Assembly (NCBI GenBank): GCA_026075535.2
Contig: AP026544.2
Location: 8,122,001-8,186,000, forward strand
From: Tricholoma matsutake
Lineage: Eukaryota > Basidiomycota > Agaricomycetes > Agaricales > Tricholomataceae
Direction of reading: 5' to 3'
Length of the DNA stretch: 64,000 nt
Shown: in pieces, positions 32,507 to 43,215 of the stretch
Layout of the letters: every line of letters starts with the position of its first letter
Numbering within the stretch: position 1 is the first letter of the stretch
The notes under the pieces: generated by a model
Database searches by the model: none
The model's input: only the letters and a program-made list of their open reading frames with translations
What the model was told of the DNA's origin: nothing
Translations under genes and position numbers: made by a program

Positions 32507-33043
32507 TCACGGATAGCCCAAAATCACCTTTTGCTTTCCTAATTGAGTGACAGCAAAAAGGGCACGCTTACTATGATCTTTGTAATGGAGGACCAGGTCT
32601 ACAACCTCTCGGATGGCACCGGCACCAGCTTCATTTGGGGACCCATCCACATTATACACAGGTATTGGACGTGAGAGTGAGCGAGTCTTTAGGCAATGTT
32701 GTTGTGCAAGATGGGCATTGATGAAGAGACTGGTTGCACCAGAGTCCAGGAGTGCAGAGACACTGAGTATCTGTCCAGTGTCAGTCATCTGCAGTTCAAT
32801 TGCTAGGTTCAAGGAATGTGTAGAGGGAGTGGATGCAACAATATATTTCTGTGATAGTTTATGCTCCCATGATTTAATTTTGGGGTGTGGAGCAGAGGGA
32901 GAGATGGGAAGAGCAGGTACATCTTCAGCCAACTTCGAAGGGTCAGAGAGGGGAACAGTCACAGAAATGGATTCATTCTCCAGGGATTCAACTGACAAGA
33001 CTTCAAAGTGGTTATGGACAGGCAGTGAGGGCATATGATTCAC
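32507..33043 (-). CDS. Element F aspartic protease region (open)
   Basis: 178 open codons on the minus strand. Residues 95-150 hold the retropepsin fold: VSALLDSGATSLFINAHLA with the catalytic D-S-G, PIPVYNVDGSPNEAG, and TQLGKQKVILGYP, the usual end motif. The upstream half is a low-complexity spacer. Part of a once continuous polyprotein rather than an independent gene. Confidence 0.85.
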   Translation of the reverse strand: MNHMPSLPVHNHFEVLSVESLENESISVTVPLSDPSKLAEDVPALPISPSAPHPKIKSWEHKLSQKYIVASTPSTHSLNLAIELQMTDTGQILSVSALLDSGATSLFINAHLAQQHCLKTRSLSRPIPVYNVDGSPNEAGAGAIREVVDLVLHYKDHSKRALFAVTQLGKQKVILGYP

Positions 33044-33159
33044 TCACTGCAAATAGAAAAATCCTGCTCCTCTACAACTTCTGACTTGATCTCCTCTGCA
33101 ACCTGATCCTTCGCTTCCTCAACATCTACAAGCACCAACAAGTCTTGGAGGAGTTCATC

Positions 33160-33543
33160 TCACCCCTCGGGGGTGAGCATGCAGATATCCTGATGATGGG
33201 GACACGCTCCAGCCCTGTGCCCAGTTTCCCCACAATGGTAGCAGAGATCCAACCTACATGCATGGCTGCGGGCTGCATCAACATCCATTGGTACTGGGAC
33301 ATTGATGGCTGGTGTGGGGGTTTGATGAACAGGAATTGGGTTAAGGCGGGGAAGGGTTCGATTGAAGGTGTAGGGTGCATGAGTGGTAGTTGGAGCATGG
33401 AATGCAGCATTAAATGCCACATTTGTGAGTCGGTTCTCATCACAGAGTGAAGCAGCTTCATACCAAGCATAGATATCATTGTCTGCTGGGTGCTCTTCCA
33501 ACATCTGTGCAATCTGGTCCTGAATTTCTTGGTTGAGGCCCCA
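33160..33543 (-). pseudogene. Element F nucleocapsid zinc knuckle
   Basis: LCYHCGETGHRAGACPHHQDI is a perfect C-x2-C-x4-H-x4-C knuckle (about 33190-33250). The preceding residues (SLCDENRLTNVAFNAAFHAP) are the C-terminal Gag arm. The frame is separated from the Gag core by a single TGA at 33541-33543. Confidence 0.85.
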
Positions 33544-34331
33544 TCAGAACTTCACTACCACTGGTAGCCCACTCCCATATCCTGCCATGTCCACCAAATC
33601 CTTAAACTCATTGATATAATCATCCATGGATCGACGTGCCTGGTGGTAAGAGGATGACTCAAGTTGTGTCACTGCTTGGTGGCACTCATTGAGGGGACAA
33701 AAGTGGCATACAAACTCAGCTCGAAAGTCAACCCAAGTGGAGAAAGGTAGAGAACCAAGTTCTTTAGTTTGATGCAGAATATGGTCCACATAGAGATAGG
33801 TGCATTCAGATTTCATGTATGTGAAGGCCCAATAAATTTTTGCAGCCTCATTGACGAATTGATGCGACTGGAGACTGATGTATAACTCACAGGAATTAAG
33901 GAATGCATGTCCCTGCGCATGTGCACCATTAAATTCAGCGGGGGGGGGGGGGGGGACAGTTTGATCTGGGCGCACTCTTTAGTGGGCATGTTTGGCAGTA
34001 TGTCATTGTTGGGTGTGCTTGGAGTCGCAATGGGGGGAATATTGGTTGTAGGGTTAGTCTGGAGGGTCCTGACAAAGTTTTTAATTGTAGATTTAAGCGA
34101 ATCGATTTGCACGTGTATTCTGGAAACATTGCTTTCAAGCACGTCGAGGTGCTCTGATGCGTCCATGTCACTAGGGGGCACGTTTGGCAAAAATGGTGGT
34201 GCAGTAAAGGTGAGACTGTCTGGAATGGTATGTAGGGAGTCTGTGGAGCTTTGGGAAGCGTCATCCACTCCATACCTGCCTATCTTGGGCAGTGTGTTTG
34301 TGATTTCGGGCCTTAGGGGAGAGTTTTCTAC
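33544..34331 (-). pseudogene. Element F Gag core, frame changes at a 16-base C tract
   Basis: The upstream part (34331-33956) is open, Ser/Pro/Thr-rich with a helical LDVLESNVSRIHVQIDSLKS. The core (33955-33544) reads AEFNGAHAQGHAFLNSCELY, IYWAFTYMKSECTYLYVDHIL, WVDFRAEFVCHFCPLNE, MDDYINEFKDLVDMAG. The two parts are in different frames, and the change falls exactly at a run of 16 C on the minus strand (33940-33955), which encodes Pro in any frame. Confidence 0.85.
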
Positions 34332-34757
34332 TATAAGGGCAACCTCAGCCTCTAGCAAAGGGAAATCCAAAGTTAAAATTATACTACATAGTACAGGGAT
34401 TGGGGACACACCTAGCAAAGGGAAATCCGAAGAGAAAACTCTAAGGATCCCTTTGCCAATGCCCAGTATATGTGAAGACGACAAAAATCAAATAATAACC
34501 TAAAAATAGAAAAGGCGGAGATAGGCAGATCAAGGCTGCCGAATGACATCATACCAAGGGGTAGGTGTTGGAAGGGGTGCTCTGCCTCTAAATATAAAAC
34601 TGTCAACATGCACAAACATGATAGAAAGGGAAAATTAGTAATAAAATCTGGAAAAATCATAGAAAATGAAGAATAGAAGGAAATGAAGTGAGGAAAAATA
34701 TAGAACAAACATAGAAAATAGGAGAAACACATAGGGCACCCCCCTAGTCCCCTTACA
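34332..34757 (-). repeat. 5' LTR of element F (426 bp)
   Basis: Aligns with 23573-23984 with few differences and one 14-base extra stretch (gaagg/aaatgaag, near 34675). Right flank is repeat G, left flank the F leader. Confidence 0.88.
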
Positions 34758-36049
34758 GGATCCCTTTATGTGATGCTCTTTCAGTTGGTGTGGACGTCAG
34801 CATGCTTGCCAGTGAGATACAAAGACATATGTACAAATTACTAGATATATAGCCATAGCACAGTTGTTTTACCTAGTACATGCACAAGCCATCTGTTCCT
34901 AATTATAAACAGGACTGCAATGGTAAATCAATCCTATCCTAAAACTAAAACAGTAACTATTTCTATGCTGTCTGCTGGAATTCCTTAATGCAGTTCTTAG
35001 ACCCTTGTCTGCTGCCCAGGCATAGCCACAAGAAAATGCTCTGTCGAGGATTATGTACTAAATCAGTGACTGTCTGACACAATAATTGAATCCATACAGC
35101 ACCTAGTAGTCAATTTCAATTCTAGCCTGTCCTATATATTTCCCTCTGGTGTTCCATAGTTTTGATTGCTGCAGTTCTTGAAAATCTGCCACTTTCAATG
35201 GTGCAGGCAGTGTAGTGAGGAACAGTATCTGTATCAGATGTATGATATCTGTGACTGTTCATTATGTGAGGTTGGATTTACTAGGAAGCAGGGAGGGAGC
35301 TCTACATTATGACCCAAGTAAGTCCACTGTCTTCAATTTCTGCTAATTTTGCTGCATGTTTACCATTTGTCACCAAAGTTCTTGAATATCCAGTTTGGAG
35401 CACTCCTCTGAATCATCACCTAATACAACATCAAGAACAAATAGCCATGGGTGTGGGAGTGCAGATGGAGTTGGCTGTAGCTCAATATGCAGAGCAGAGG
35501 TGGGAGTGACAGGTGCATTGGTTCTAAGAGCATGGAGGGCACAAGCAAAAGAAGACAGCTAGATGGCATGAGGAGCACAGTGGAGTATGTACTAAGGCAG
35601 AAAGTGAGAGGCTAATACCCAGTGAAAGTGATGTGTGCATTTTCATCAGCTCTGCACATGAAATAATCACTACTGTTTGTCTCTCTGCATTCCCCAGAGT
35701 ATGTGCACCATTGGTTGTACAAATCCACTGAGACTCGGCACATCAAATCCCAATGTCCAAGTGTCTTCACTGCCCCAATATTCTCAATCAAACCTGATCA
35801 CATATATCATACAACCACTGATCAATGTGCTCCCATAGCACTTGCATGCTGCACCATATCCCAGACAACTTGGGGGCAGAGGAGAACAGCATATTGAGGA
35901 TGGGGGTTATGTGCAGTGGGGAAGGTGTATCACAATGGATTGGGGGAGAAATACAAGGCAGATAAAGGACACAGATAGGTATATGGCAGAGATGGGACTC
36001 ATGGGAGGCAGAGGGAAGTGGCAGAATTTGGAGAACAACTGAGGGTAGG
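34758..36049 (+). repeat. Unclassified dispersed repeat G, copy 1 (1292 bp)
   Basis: Reverse complement of 58645-60545 after removing the 605-bp MITE from the latter. Starts at GGATCC (F junction), ends at CTGAGGGTAGG. A 64-codon frame (35703-35897, MHHWLYKSTETRHIKSQCPS) is conserved in both copies, as is a 66-codon frame at 35309. I recognise no family. A splice-like AAGTAAGTCC occurs at 35318. Confidence 0.8.
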
Positions 36050-36175
36050 CAGAAAAATTGATGCAACAATACCATTTGTTTCCTTTGATGAAAGGTCATT
36101 GCAGGGTACACTATGACTAGCCTTCAGTGGAATTCATTTGTTCTTGACGTATCCCTTCCTGCATGTTAGTCTAGT
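36050..36175. other. Unassigned spacer between G and N
   Basis: No gene seen; contains the left hAT target AGTCTAGT (36168-36175). Confidence 0.4.
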
Positions 36176-36349
36176 TAGTGTTTTAAGGTTTGGTTTGGTC
36201 CAGTTTTTTGACCCCTAGGAGGGTTAACCAGGACTGTAACCAGTCTAGACCATTACCCTAAGTCATATGGACTGTAACCAAACCAATGAAGACCAGTCTT
36301 CATCAGTTCGGTTACCCGGTTTAGACCAGTTTCAACCAGTTTTATGTCC

Positions 36350-36690
36350 CTGTCATTTGTCGTCCCCACCATTTGTCATCCCTACCATTTGTCATCCCCA
36401 CCATTTGTCATCCCCACCATTTGTCATCCCTGCCATTTGTATTTGTTGTCCCCACCATTTGTTGTCCCCATGTTCATTGTCCCCACCATTCATTGTCCCT
36501 GCCATCTGTTGTCCCTGCATTTGTCATCCCTGTCATTTGTTGTCCCTGTGTCATCCATCTCAGTTGTTCCTGCTGATTGTTGTCCCCATTGTCCCTGCCA
36601 TTTGTTGTCCCCATGGTTTGCCATCCCCACCCTTTGTTGTCCCAGCATTTGTTGTCCTCAGCATTTGTTGTCCCAGCTGTTTGTCATCCC
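36350..36690. repeat. Minisatellite inside N (16-bp unit CCACCATTTGTCATCC)
   Basis: About twenty imperfect tandem copies of CC(A/T)(C/G)CCATTTGT(C/T)(A/G)TCC. Open frames over it are artefacts of the repeat. Confidence 0.85.
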
Positions 36691-36953
36691 CCATTTGTGG
36701 CTGCCATCATCATCAGCACCTCCAATTCCCCCTACAAGCAGTGGCTCGTAGGTGGGTTGGTGGTGCTATGTGACATGGCAGCAGTGGCAGTGGCAGAGGT
36801 TGCTGTTGGGGGTGTCGTGTTGTTGTTGCTGGCCATTGCCATTGCCATATAAGAACCAAACCTGTTGCTGCCCTGTGAGCAGAGGCTCACACCGGCAGCA
36901 CAGGGTGTGTGTTGTTCAGTGGGTGGGTGATGTTGTAGTCAAGACATGAGAAC

Positions 36954-37008
36954 CTAAAAGCAAAACATTTAGTTAGTAAAAGAAACAATAATAATATGAA
37001 AGACTTAC
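36954..37008 (-). other. 55-nt intron-like segment in N
   Basis: Minus strand: GTAAGTCTTTC at the donor, TTTTACTAAC branch site, GCTTTTAG acceptor. Same position in the cassette as the introns of O and M, between the GGGCC hairpin and a C-E-P-L-L-T-G codon run. Confidence 0.7.
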
Positions 37009-37518
37009 ACATGGGCCTGAATGATGATTGGTGTCATTCAGGCCCCCTGCCTTGTGTTGGTTTGTTTGGGTGGTGGTGTCCATGTTGTTGGTGGTGAGTG
37101 CAGATGGAGGTTGTGGTTTGGTAAACAAATGCCGTGATGCAAAGAAACATGTCAATGCATGATGCAAACAACATGTATTATGTGTTCATTTACTGTGAAC
37201 AAATATGTACAACTACTGCAATGTATATAAGCCCCACCAATTTGTGTGGCTTCCTCATCATTAGTTTATTATATATAATATGTACATTATAGGGTATATA
37301 ATCTAAGGGTAAAAAGACTGGTTACAACCAGTTACAACTGGTTACAACTGGTTTTACAATGGTTTTTGAATGTTTTCAAAACAGGTTAACTGATAACTGA
37401 ACTGTGGTCTCAGTTACTCACTTTTTCAGAAAAATGGACTGGACTGAAGCATGGACCACAGTTCAGTCTGGTTCAGTCTTCAGTCCTATGGACTGAACCT
37501 TGATACACTAGGTCTAGT

Positions 37519-37756
37519 CCCCAGAAGTTGTCATGGCAAAGGACATGTTGGGCCTGCAAAATTTAGAATGTGGACAATGTGTTGTCTGGAGAAGCAGATG
37601 AGATTGCAGTCAGGTTTCATGTAGGGGATCGAGGACAAACAGAGGGGCATTTGGATGTATTTGTGATGACATGTATTTGTGACAACCAGGACCAACTCAA
37701 ACTTCCAAACTAGATTCAAGGTCTTTGATGTGCACAGGAAAGGCAGAAAGAAGGTG
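37519..37756. other. Unassigned target sequence between N and E
   Basis: No recognisable gene. GCACT at 37757-37761 is the left duplication of E. Confidence 0.4.
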
Positions 37757-37761
37757 GCACT

Positions 37762-38465
37762 TGTCAAGAACTGTTCCTCGCCCAATCAGAACCCACATCT
37801 GTCCAACTCTTTTCTGCACATTGAAACTGACATTTGTCTACTCCTCCCACTTTCATTCCTGGCCACCTTGCCCTGCCCATACTGCTGTGCACCAGGCTGC
37901 CTGGTACAGCACCCACAGCTGCCTTCCCAAGGCTGCCGTCTCTTTTGCAAATTTGACTATGGATTCCTGTGCAGCTCCCACTAGGTAATTTATCTATGCA
38001 GTTGAGACACTGCCACAGCTTCTGTTTCTGTTCTGCCTTTATTCTGGACTACAGTATTTAAGCTTAGTTAGTTTCACCTTGTATTCCTCTGTTTGTATAT
38101 TGACATAGACTCAACTTAACCTGCCAATCTAAATCTCCTTCTACTCCTACCTCAGATCTCTAAGAGTCTGAACTCCATTTGACTCAACCTCTAGTCTCCC
38201 TCTGAAGTTCTAATCTCTTCTGAACTTAACCCAAGTCCCTCCATACTCCTTCCTGCATCTACCCACTTCCCCACTTCTACCTCCAAACCTACATCTTGAA
38301 ATTAGGACACCAGATGAGGTGAAGGGCACAGCTTCTTACAAGCTGAAGCCAACTCCTTTCCATTTTCCCCTCTGCACAATCCGCCATGACCTGACAACCT
38401 TCTGCTATCAACACCCACAGGGTCTGATCAGATTCCAATGTACCTTCTAGGATCAGTTCTTAACA
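37762..38465 (+). repeat. 5' LTR of E (704 bp)
   Basis: TGTCAAGAAC...TTCTTAACA. The second half has a TATTTAAGC motif (about 38052) likely to be the TATA region. Gag ATG follows only 40 nt after its end. Confidence 0.94.
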
Positions 38466-38505
38466 GTATATACAAACTCACACTTCACTCATCTCATTCC
38501 TCTCT

Positions 38506-38610
38506 ATGACCCCTACTGAGACCCACCAGTGCACAACCAGAAATTCCCAACTTGCCAGTACTATTCCTGGGATCTCTGCAATTCAGCGATCCATCCTTTC
38601 TGACCCTTGA
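38506..38610 (+). pseudogene. E Gag, first 35 codons
   Basis: MTPTETHQCTTRNSQLAS matches the intact Gag of A. It stops at SDP where insert S begins; the frame resumes at 39814. Confidence 0.85.
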
Positions 38611-39813
38611 TGTTGCAGGGGAGTTGGTCTACTGGGAGTTCATTGACGAAGGTTGTCACGTCGCGAAGAATGAGGTAAGCATAGTCATGCAGATGAGTGG
38701 AGAAAAGAACTAGTGTGAGGGGAAGAGTTTGACAGATAGTAGATACAATGGGCAATGCAAACACATTCAACAGAGTCACGTGATGCATGCATTGGAAACA
38801 CAGGTCATTGAATGCAACGTACTATGGGGCCACTTGGCAGTAAGTAAACTCAATGTAATGATCTGAGTCCCAGGACGTTATGTGAATGGAGTTCTTATGT
38901 ATAAGGAGAAAACATGAAAGAGAAAAGCCACACGAGCCCATGAATTTATGAACTTGGGAACTTAACTTGGTTTCGGCACCTTGGTGTGCAGAAGACTTGG
39001 GAGACTAAGGAGAGACCTTATGTGGGGAGCGTAAGGCAAAGGGTCAAGAAAGAATGCGCTCCATTTGACAGGTGGGAGGACACCTAAATACAAACAGGCT
39101 GTAATTACAAGCTAAATCTGATTGTGCACATTCTCCTGTGCTGACAGCCTGAGCAACCAGAAATGAACAATAAAAAGAAAAGAGATTGCTGGATTTGGGG
39201 TGGTGATGGGAAGGTTCTATACTAATGAATCATCCTTGAAGGAAGCGAGATGGCTCATCAAATCCTCATCTAAGAGTCTTGCCACCAGGAATGGCTCAGG
39301 GTGAGGTTGTCGTTGAGTTCCTCTATTGATGTTGCACCACCTGTACCCCCTGCAAGCATGGAGGATACCCAGACGATACCCCTCAACCCTATCGTCCAGT
39401 GGCTCAACCCATCAAGTTGGATTTAACTGGCCAAAGTGTTGAAGTTTGACATTTCGGATCATCGAAGCAAAAAGGTACAAGAAGTGAAACTGTAAAAGGC
39501 AAAAAAAGAAGGGGAAAGATGAAAATGTCGGCACCAATCCTTCAAACTGGTGATGCTGTCAAAGAGAAGGCCGAGGGAGCTGAGAGTGCAGCAACACGCA
39601 TCAGTCACGCAGTGAAATATTGACCTAAATTAAATATAATAATCTGCAAAACAGAAATATCAGATGATAAACTGGTCAATTGAAGCTGTTGAGTATATGG
39701 GGACACATCAAGAATGTATGAAGGAATGGGGTTGTTGTCATGTAACAAAAGGCTTCCTGGAAAATTCTGGAAATGGTAGGGGTTGACGAGTGGGACTTGT
39801 CATCCTACCACAT
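38611..39813. mobile_element. 1.2-kb insert S in gag of E, unclassified
   Basis: Alignment with the uninterrupted gag of A (GACCCTCGACCC) shows everything between TGA (38608-38610) and CGA (39814-39816) is inserted. The 3-bp TGA/CGA may be a target duplication changed by C to T. Possible short inverted ends: GATGTTGCAGG on the left, GATGTGGTAGG reversed on the right. Inside I see no transposase; a minus frame 38561-38788 overlaps the junction and is not convincing. Family unknown. Confidence 0.7.
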
Positions 39814-41100
39814 CGACCCACCACTACTTTCAGAGTGTCTTCCAGACTCTCAAACATCTTCCAACAAATTGGCTCAGGAGCCCCCTCAATCAGTGCCAAT
39901 CTCATGTCCACCCATGCCCTGCACTCTTCTGCCAACCCAGAAGGTTTTTGATCAAGAACTCCCCTTGAGTATGTAGGGGGCATCAACCAGCCTGAACACT
40001 TTGGGTTGGAAGATTCTGGTCTAGAGGACAGACCCCCTGGTGGACCCAATGACCCTAGTGGTCCTGACGGCCCTGGGGGTGACCCCGATCCCAATGATCC
40101 AGATGATCAACCTCCCACAGTGGAAAACCCTGATCCAGGGGATAGGTTCATAGATGTCCTTTACAGCCTCTTGGAGAGTATCTGCACCCTTCGTCAGAAC
40201 AATGCACCCAAGACTGAGAAAATCAAAGTTTGTGACCCCGACACTTTTGACGGCACCAATCCAAAGAAACTTAGAGACTTCCTAGTCTCCTGCAATCTTC
40301 ATTTCCACGACCGTCTGCACATATTTTCCTCTGATGAGAAAAAGATCATATTTATTCTTTCTTATCTTAAGGGATCAGCTCTTAGTTGGTTTGAGCCTGG
40401 TCTTAATGACTCGACAGATTCCACACACTGAATGTGGGACTACGAAGCTTTCCTCGCTGAGCTGGAAAGCAACTTCAACCCACATGACCTGGTCAGAGAC
40501 GTGGAAAAAGCTCTCTCTGACTTAGCAATGAAGAAAGGTGGTCATATCATGAAATATAATGTTGACTTCTGGGAATTAGCTTCTAGGGTCAATTGGAATA
40601 AAGCAGCCCTTCATGACCACTATTTCTGTGGTCTTCCACTCCGACTTTGCATTGAAGTTCTCCGGGGTGGTAAACCCAATACTCTTGCAGAACTGCACTT
40701 GAAAGTACAGGACAGCGACAACATCTACTGGATGCAAGAAGATGAATCCCACTTTGAAACAAAGAATTCCAGTAACTTCACTAACTCTAGCTGGAAGTAC
40801 ACTTCCAAAAGTCCTGCCCCATCTACAAACCAATCCTCGTCAAACTCCACCTGTGGTAGCACCTCCAACCAGCAGTCATCCACAATGAAGAACACTCCCT
40901 GGGACAAGCCCAAGTCGTCCATCTCTGATCAGTTGGGAAAGAATTGCAAGCTTACTGGGGAGGAACAAGAACATCACATGAGAGAATGACTTTGTCTCTA
41001 CTGTGGTGAGGAAGGGCATGTAGCAGGAAATTGCCCAAAATCCAAAGCTGCAAAAGCCCATGTTTCTGCTGTTGTTCCCAACACTATGGACTCAGAAAAA
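39814..41100 (+). pseudogene. E Gag, main part with zinc knuckle
   Basis: Resumes in frame with A. Core: KLRDFLVSCNLHFHDRLHIF, IIFILSYLKGSALSWFEPGL, then WDYEAFLAELESNFNPHD and HYFCGLPLRLCIEVLRGG. TGA codons stand at 39949, 40429 and 40987, where A or the context shows CGA, TGG and CGA. The knuckle CLYCGEEGHVAGNC follows (about 40992-41033). A Ser/Asn/Thr-rich arm precedes it. Confidence 0.88.
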
Positions 41101-41676
41101 TAGTCTGCAACCCTCAGGAAACAGCCATTGGGGCTGGGGGTTCCATTGACCTTACCCACTATGTTCATCTCAATGCATCCACTCTTTCCAACCCTGACTC
41201 CCTGACCACTCTTTCAACCATTCCTGACAAATCTGCTCCTGTCCAAACTCTTATTGATTCTGGTTCCTCCCATTGCTTCCTTGATTCCTCCTTTGTGTTG
41301 GATAACCAACTCAGCACAAAATCCATTAACCCGATAGGATTATGGCTCTTTGATGGATCTTGCAACTCCACCATAACTCAAGTTGTCCAACTTCCAGTCA
41401 CCTTCCCTACTGGTGAAGTGTTCAATCTGTCATTTTATGTAACCTCACTAGACTCTTCCTGTTCTGCTGTACTTGGTCATAACTGGCTGATGCAATACAA
41501 TCCATTGATTGACTGGTCTTCAAGCCAAATTGCTTTCCGCTCTTCAGATCATAGAGGTCCAGCACCCCAGATGTCACCTTTGTCTTCAAACCTTCCAGTA
41601 GATATTTGTGGTTCACCTGCACCTTTAGAACCCCCCATTCCACCTAAGTTTTCTCTTCCTGACATTTTGTTCATCA
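41101..41676 (+). pseudogene. E aspartic protease
   Basis: After a shift near 41100-41130 the frame reads VQTLIDSGSSHCFLDSSFVL with catalytic D-S-G, then LWLFDGSCNSTITQVVQLPV and SCSAVLGHNWLMQYNPLIDW, the classical end motif of Ty3-type proteases in basidiomycetes. Confidence 0.88.
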
Positions 41677-43215
41677 ATGCTGCTGCATACATGTGTGCTA
41701 GCAAACTCCCTGGGGCAGTTGACCTTTGCTCCAGAAGGGTTATCCACCCACTCTGCTCAATCTTCACCCCTGCTGGATTTATCTGACATTCCCGCTGAGT
41801 ATCATGAATTTGCTGATGTCTTTAATAAGACTAAGGTGGACACCCTTCCTCCACATCGCCCTTATGACCTCAAGATAGAGACAGAGGATAATGCTCCCCC
41901 TCCTCTGGGTCGCATGTATTCCCTCTCTCCCTCTGAATTAGAAGCCTTATGAGTCTTCATTGACGAAAACATCTGCTCAGGTTTCATTCGCCCCTCTAAA
42001 TCCCTGCATGGCACTCCCATTCTCTTTGTCAAGAAGAAAGATGGCAGCCTATGACTTTGCATTGACTACCAAGGCCTCAACCATCTTATGAAGAAGGACC
42101 ACTACCCACTTCTACTCATTTCTGACCTCCTCAACTCCCCCTGAAAAGCCTGCTTGTTTACCAAGATAGACATGCAGCACGCTTATCACCTAGTCTGCAT
42201 TGCAGATGGTGATGAATGGAAAACTACTTTCTGCACCCACTATGGATCCTTCAAGTGGTTGGTAGCTCCATTTGGGCTGACTAATGCACCTGCAGCATTC
42301 CAGCATTTTATGAACGACATCTTCAGTGACATGCTGGATGTCTGTGTCATCATCTACCTCGATGACATCCTAATCTACTCTGACAACAAGTCGCAGCATA
42401 AAGCTCATGTCAAGGAAGTTCTTCAGAGACTCTGGAAGAATGGACTTTATGCTTCACCACAGAAATGTGAGTTCCACAAAGACACTGTTGAATATCTAGG
42501 TTTCATCCTTTCACCAGATGGACTATGGATGTCAGAGGATAAAGTCAAAACCATGCTCGACTGGCCCAAGCCTAGGAAAGTCAAGGATATACAATTCTTC
42601 TTAGGCTTCTGCAATTTTTACCACCATTTCATCAACAGCTACTCTGACATTGTCATTCCACTCACCCACTTGATGTGATTTCCACACCCTGGGACTTCAA
42701 CAAGAAGTGCCATGACACTTTTGAAAAGCTCAAACAAGAATTCACTCACACCCCCATCTTAACTCAATGGGTACCTGACTCCCAAATGGTACTCAAAGCT
42801 GATGCTTCCAACTATGCTCTAGTGGCTATCCTTTTGGTTTACACTGGATGGAGAAATGTATCCAGTCGCTTTCCATTCCCGCTCCTTTAATCCCACCAAA
42901 CTAAATTATGATACACATGACAAGGAACTTCTGGCTATCTTTGAAGCCTTCAAGCATTGGTGGCAATATATCGAGGGTTCCACAAACCTGATTGATGTGG
43001 TCACAGACCACAAAAATCTGGAGTACTTCAGCACTACTAAATTGCTCACCCACTGTCAAGCCAGATGGTCCAAGTACCTCTCACAGTTCAATCTCATTAT
43101 CTGCTTTCATCCTGGAGAATTAGGGGCCAAGCCAGACATGCTCACAAGACATTGGGACATCTACCACAAAGGGGGAAATAGTGACTTCGCCTCCATAAAC
43201 CCAACCAACTTCTGA
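41677..43215 (+). pseudogene. E reverse transcriptase and RNase H
   Basis: [49 protein letters not shown], then TGA (42052), [54 protein letters not shown] (YLDD at about 42352-42363), [17 protein letters not shown]. RNase H: LKADASNYALVAIL, YDTHDKELLAIFEAFKHWWQY, VTDHKNLEYFSTTKLLTHCQ. TGA codons at 41950, 42052 and 42142, shifts near 42675 and 42850. Confidence 0.92.

Larger units (their letters stand above)
23573..34757 (-). mobile_element. Left-facing Gypsy retrotransposon F with Copia K nested inside
   Basis: Related LTRs lie at 23573-23984 (3') and 34332-34757 (5'). Between them, in minus order, are gag, knuckle, protease, RT, then K, then RNase H, integrase and chromodomain. Without K it is about 6.0 kb, normal for the class. 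The flanks do not match: GTTAT on the left (D integrase) but GGATC on the right (repeat G), so no target duplication is visible. The two ends may come from different insertions joined by recombination or deletion. Confidence 0.88.
36176..37510 (-). mobile_element. hAT-like non-autonomous element N (1335 bp)
   Basis: Ends TAGTGTTTTAAGGTTTGG and, reversed, TAGTGTATCAAGGTTCAG, flanked by 8-bp duplications AGTCTAGT (36168-36175) and GGTCTAGT (37511-37518), one mismatch. Both ends are packed with ACCAGT/ACTGGT words (for instance 37318-37360), as in hAT subterminal binding regions. No transposase. The centre carries a minisatellite and the intron cassette shared with M, O and P (sense on the minus strand). 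Confidence 0.82.

Noticed and set aside
33940..33955. G16 run as a G-quadruplex regulator
   Set aside because: A single homopolymer run in a coding Pro tract; no evidence for a regulatory role.
36350..36690. CRISPR-like array
   Set aside because: Units are contiguous with no unique spacers, and the sequence is eukaryotic.
36267..36852. Three overlapping frames with repeated VVPTICHPHHLSS-type words
   Set aside because: All three frames are translations of a 16-bp minisatellite inside element N.
39738..40094. Minus-strand Gly/Pro-rich frame resembling collagen
   Set aside because: It is the complement of the Asp/Pro-rich part of Gag; the same shadow occurs at 428-838 over the gag of A.
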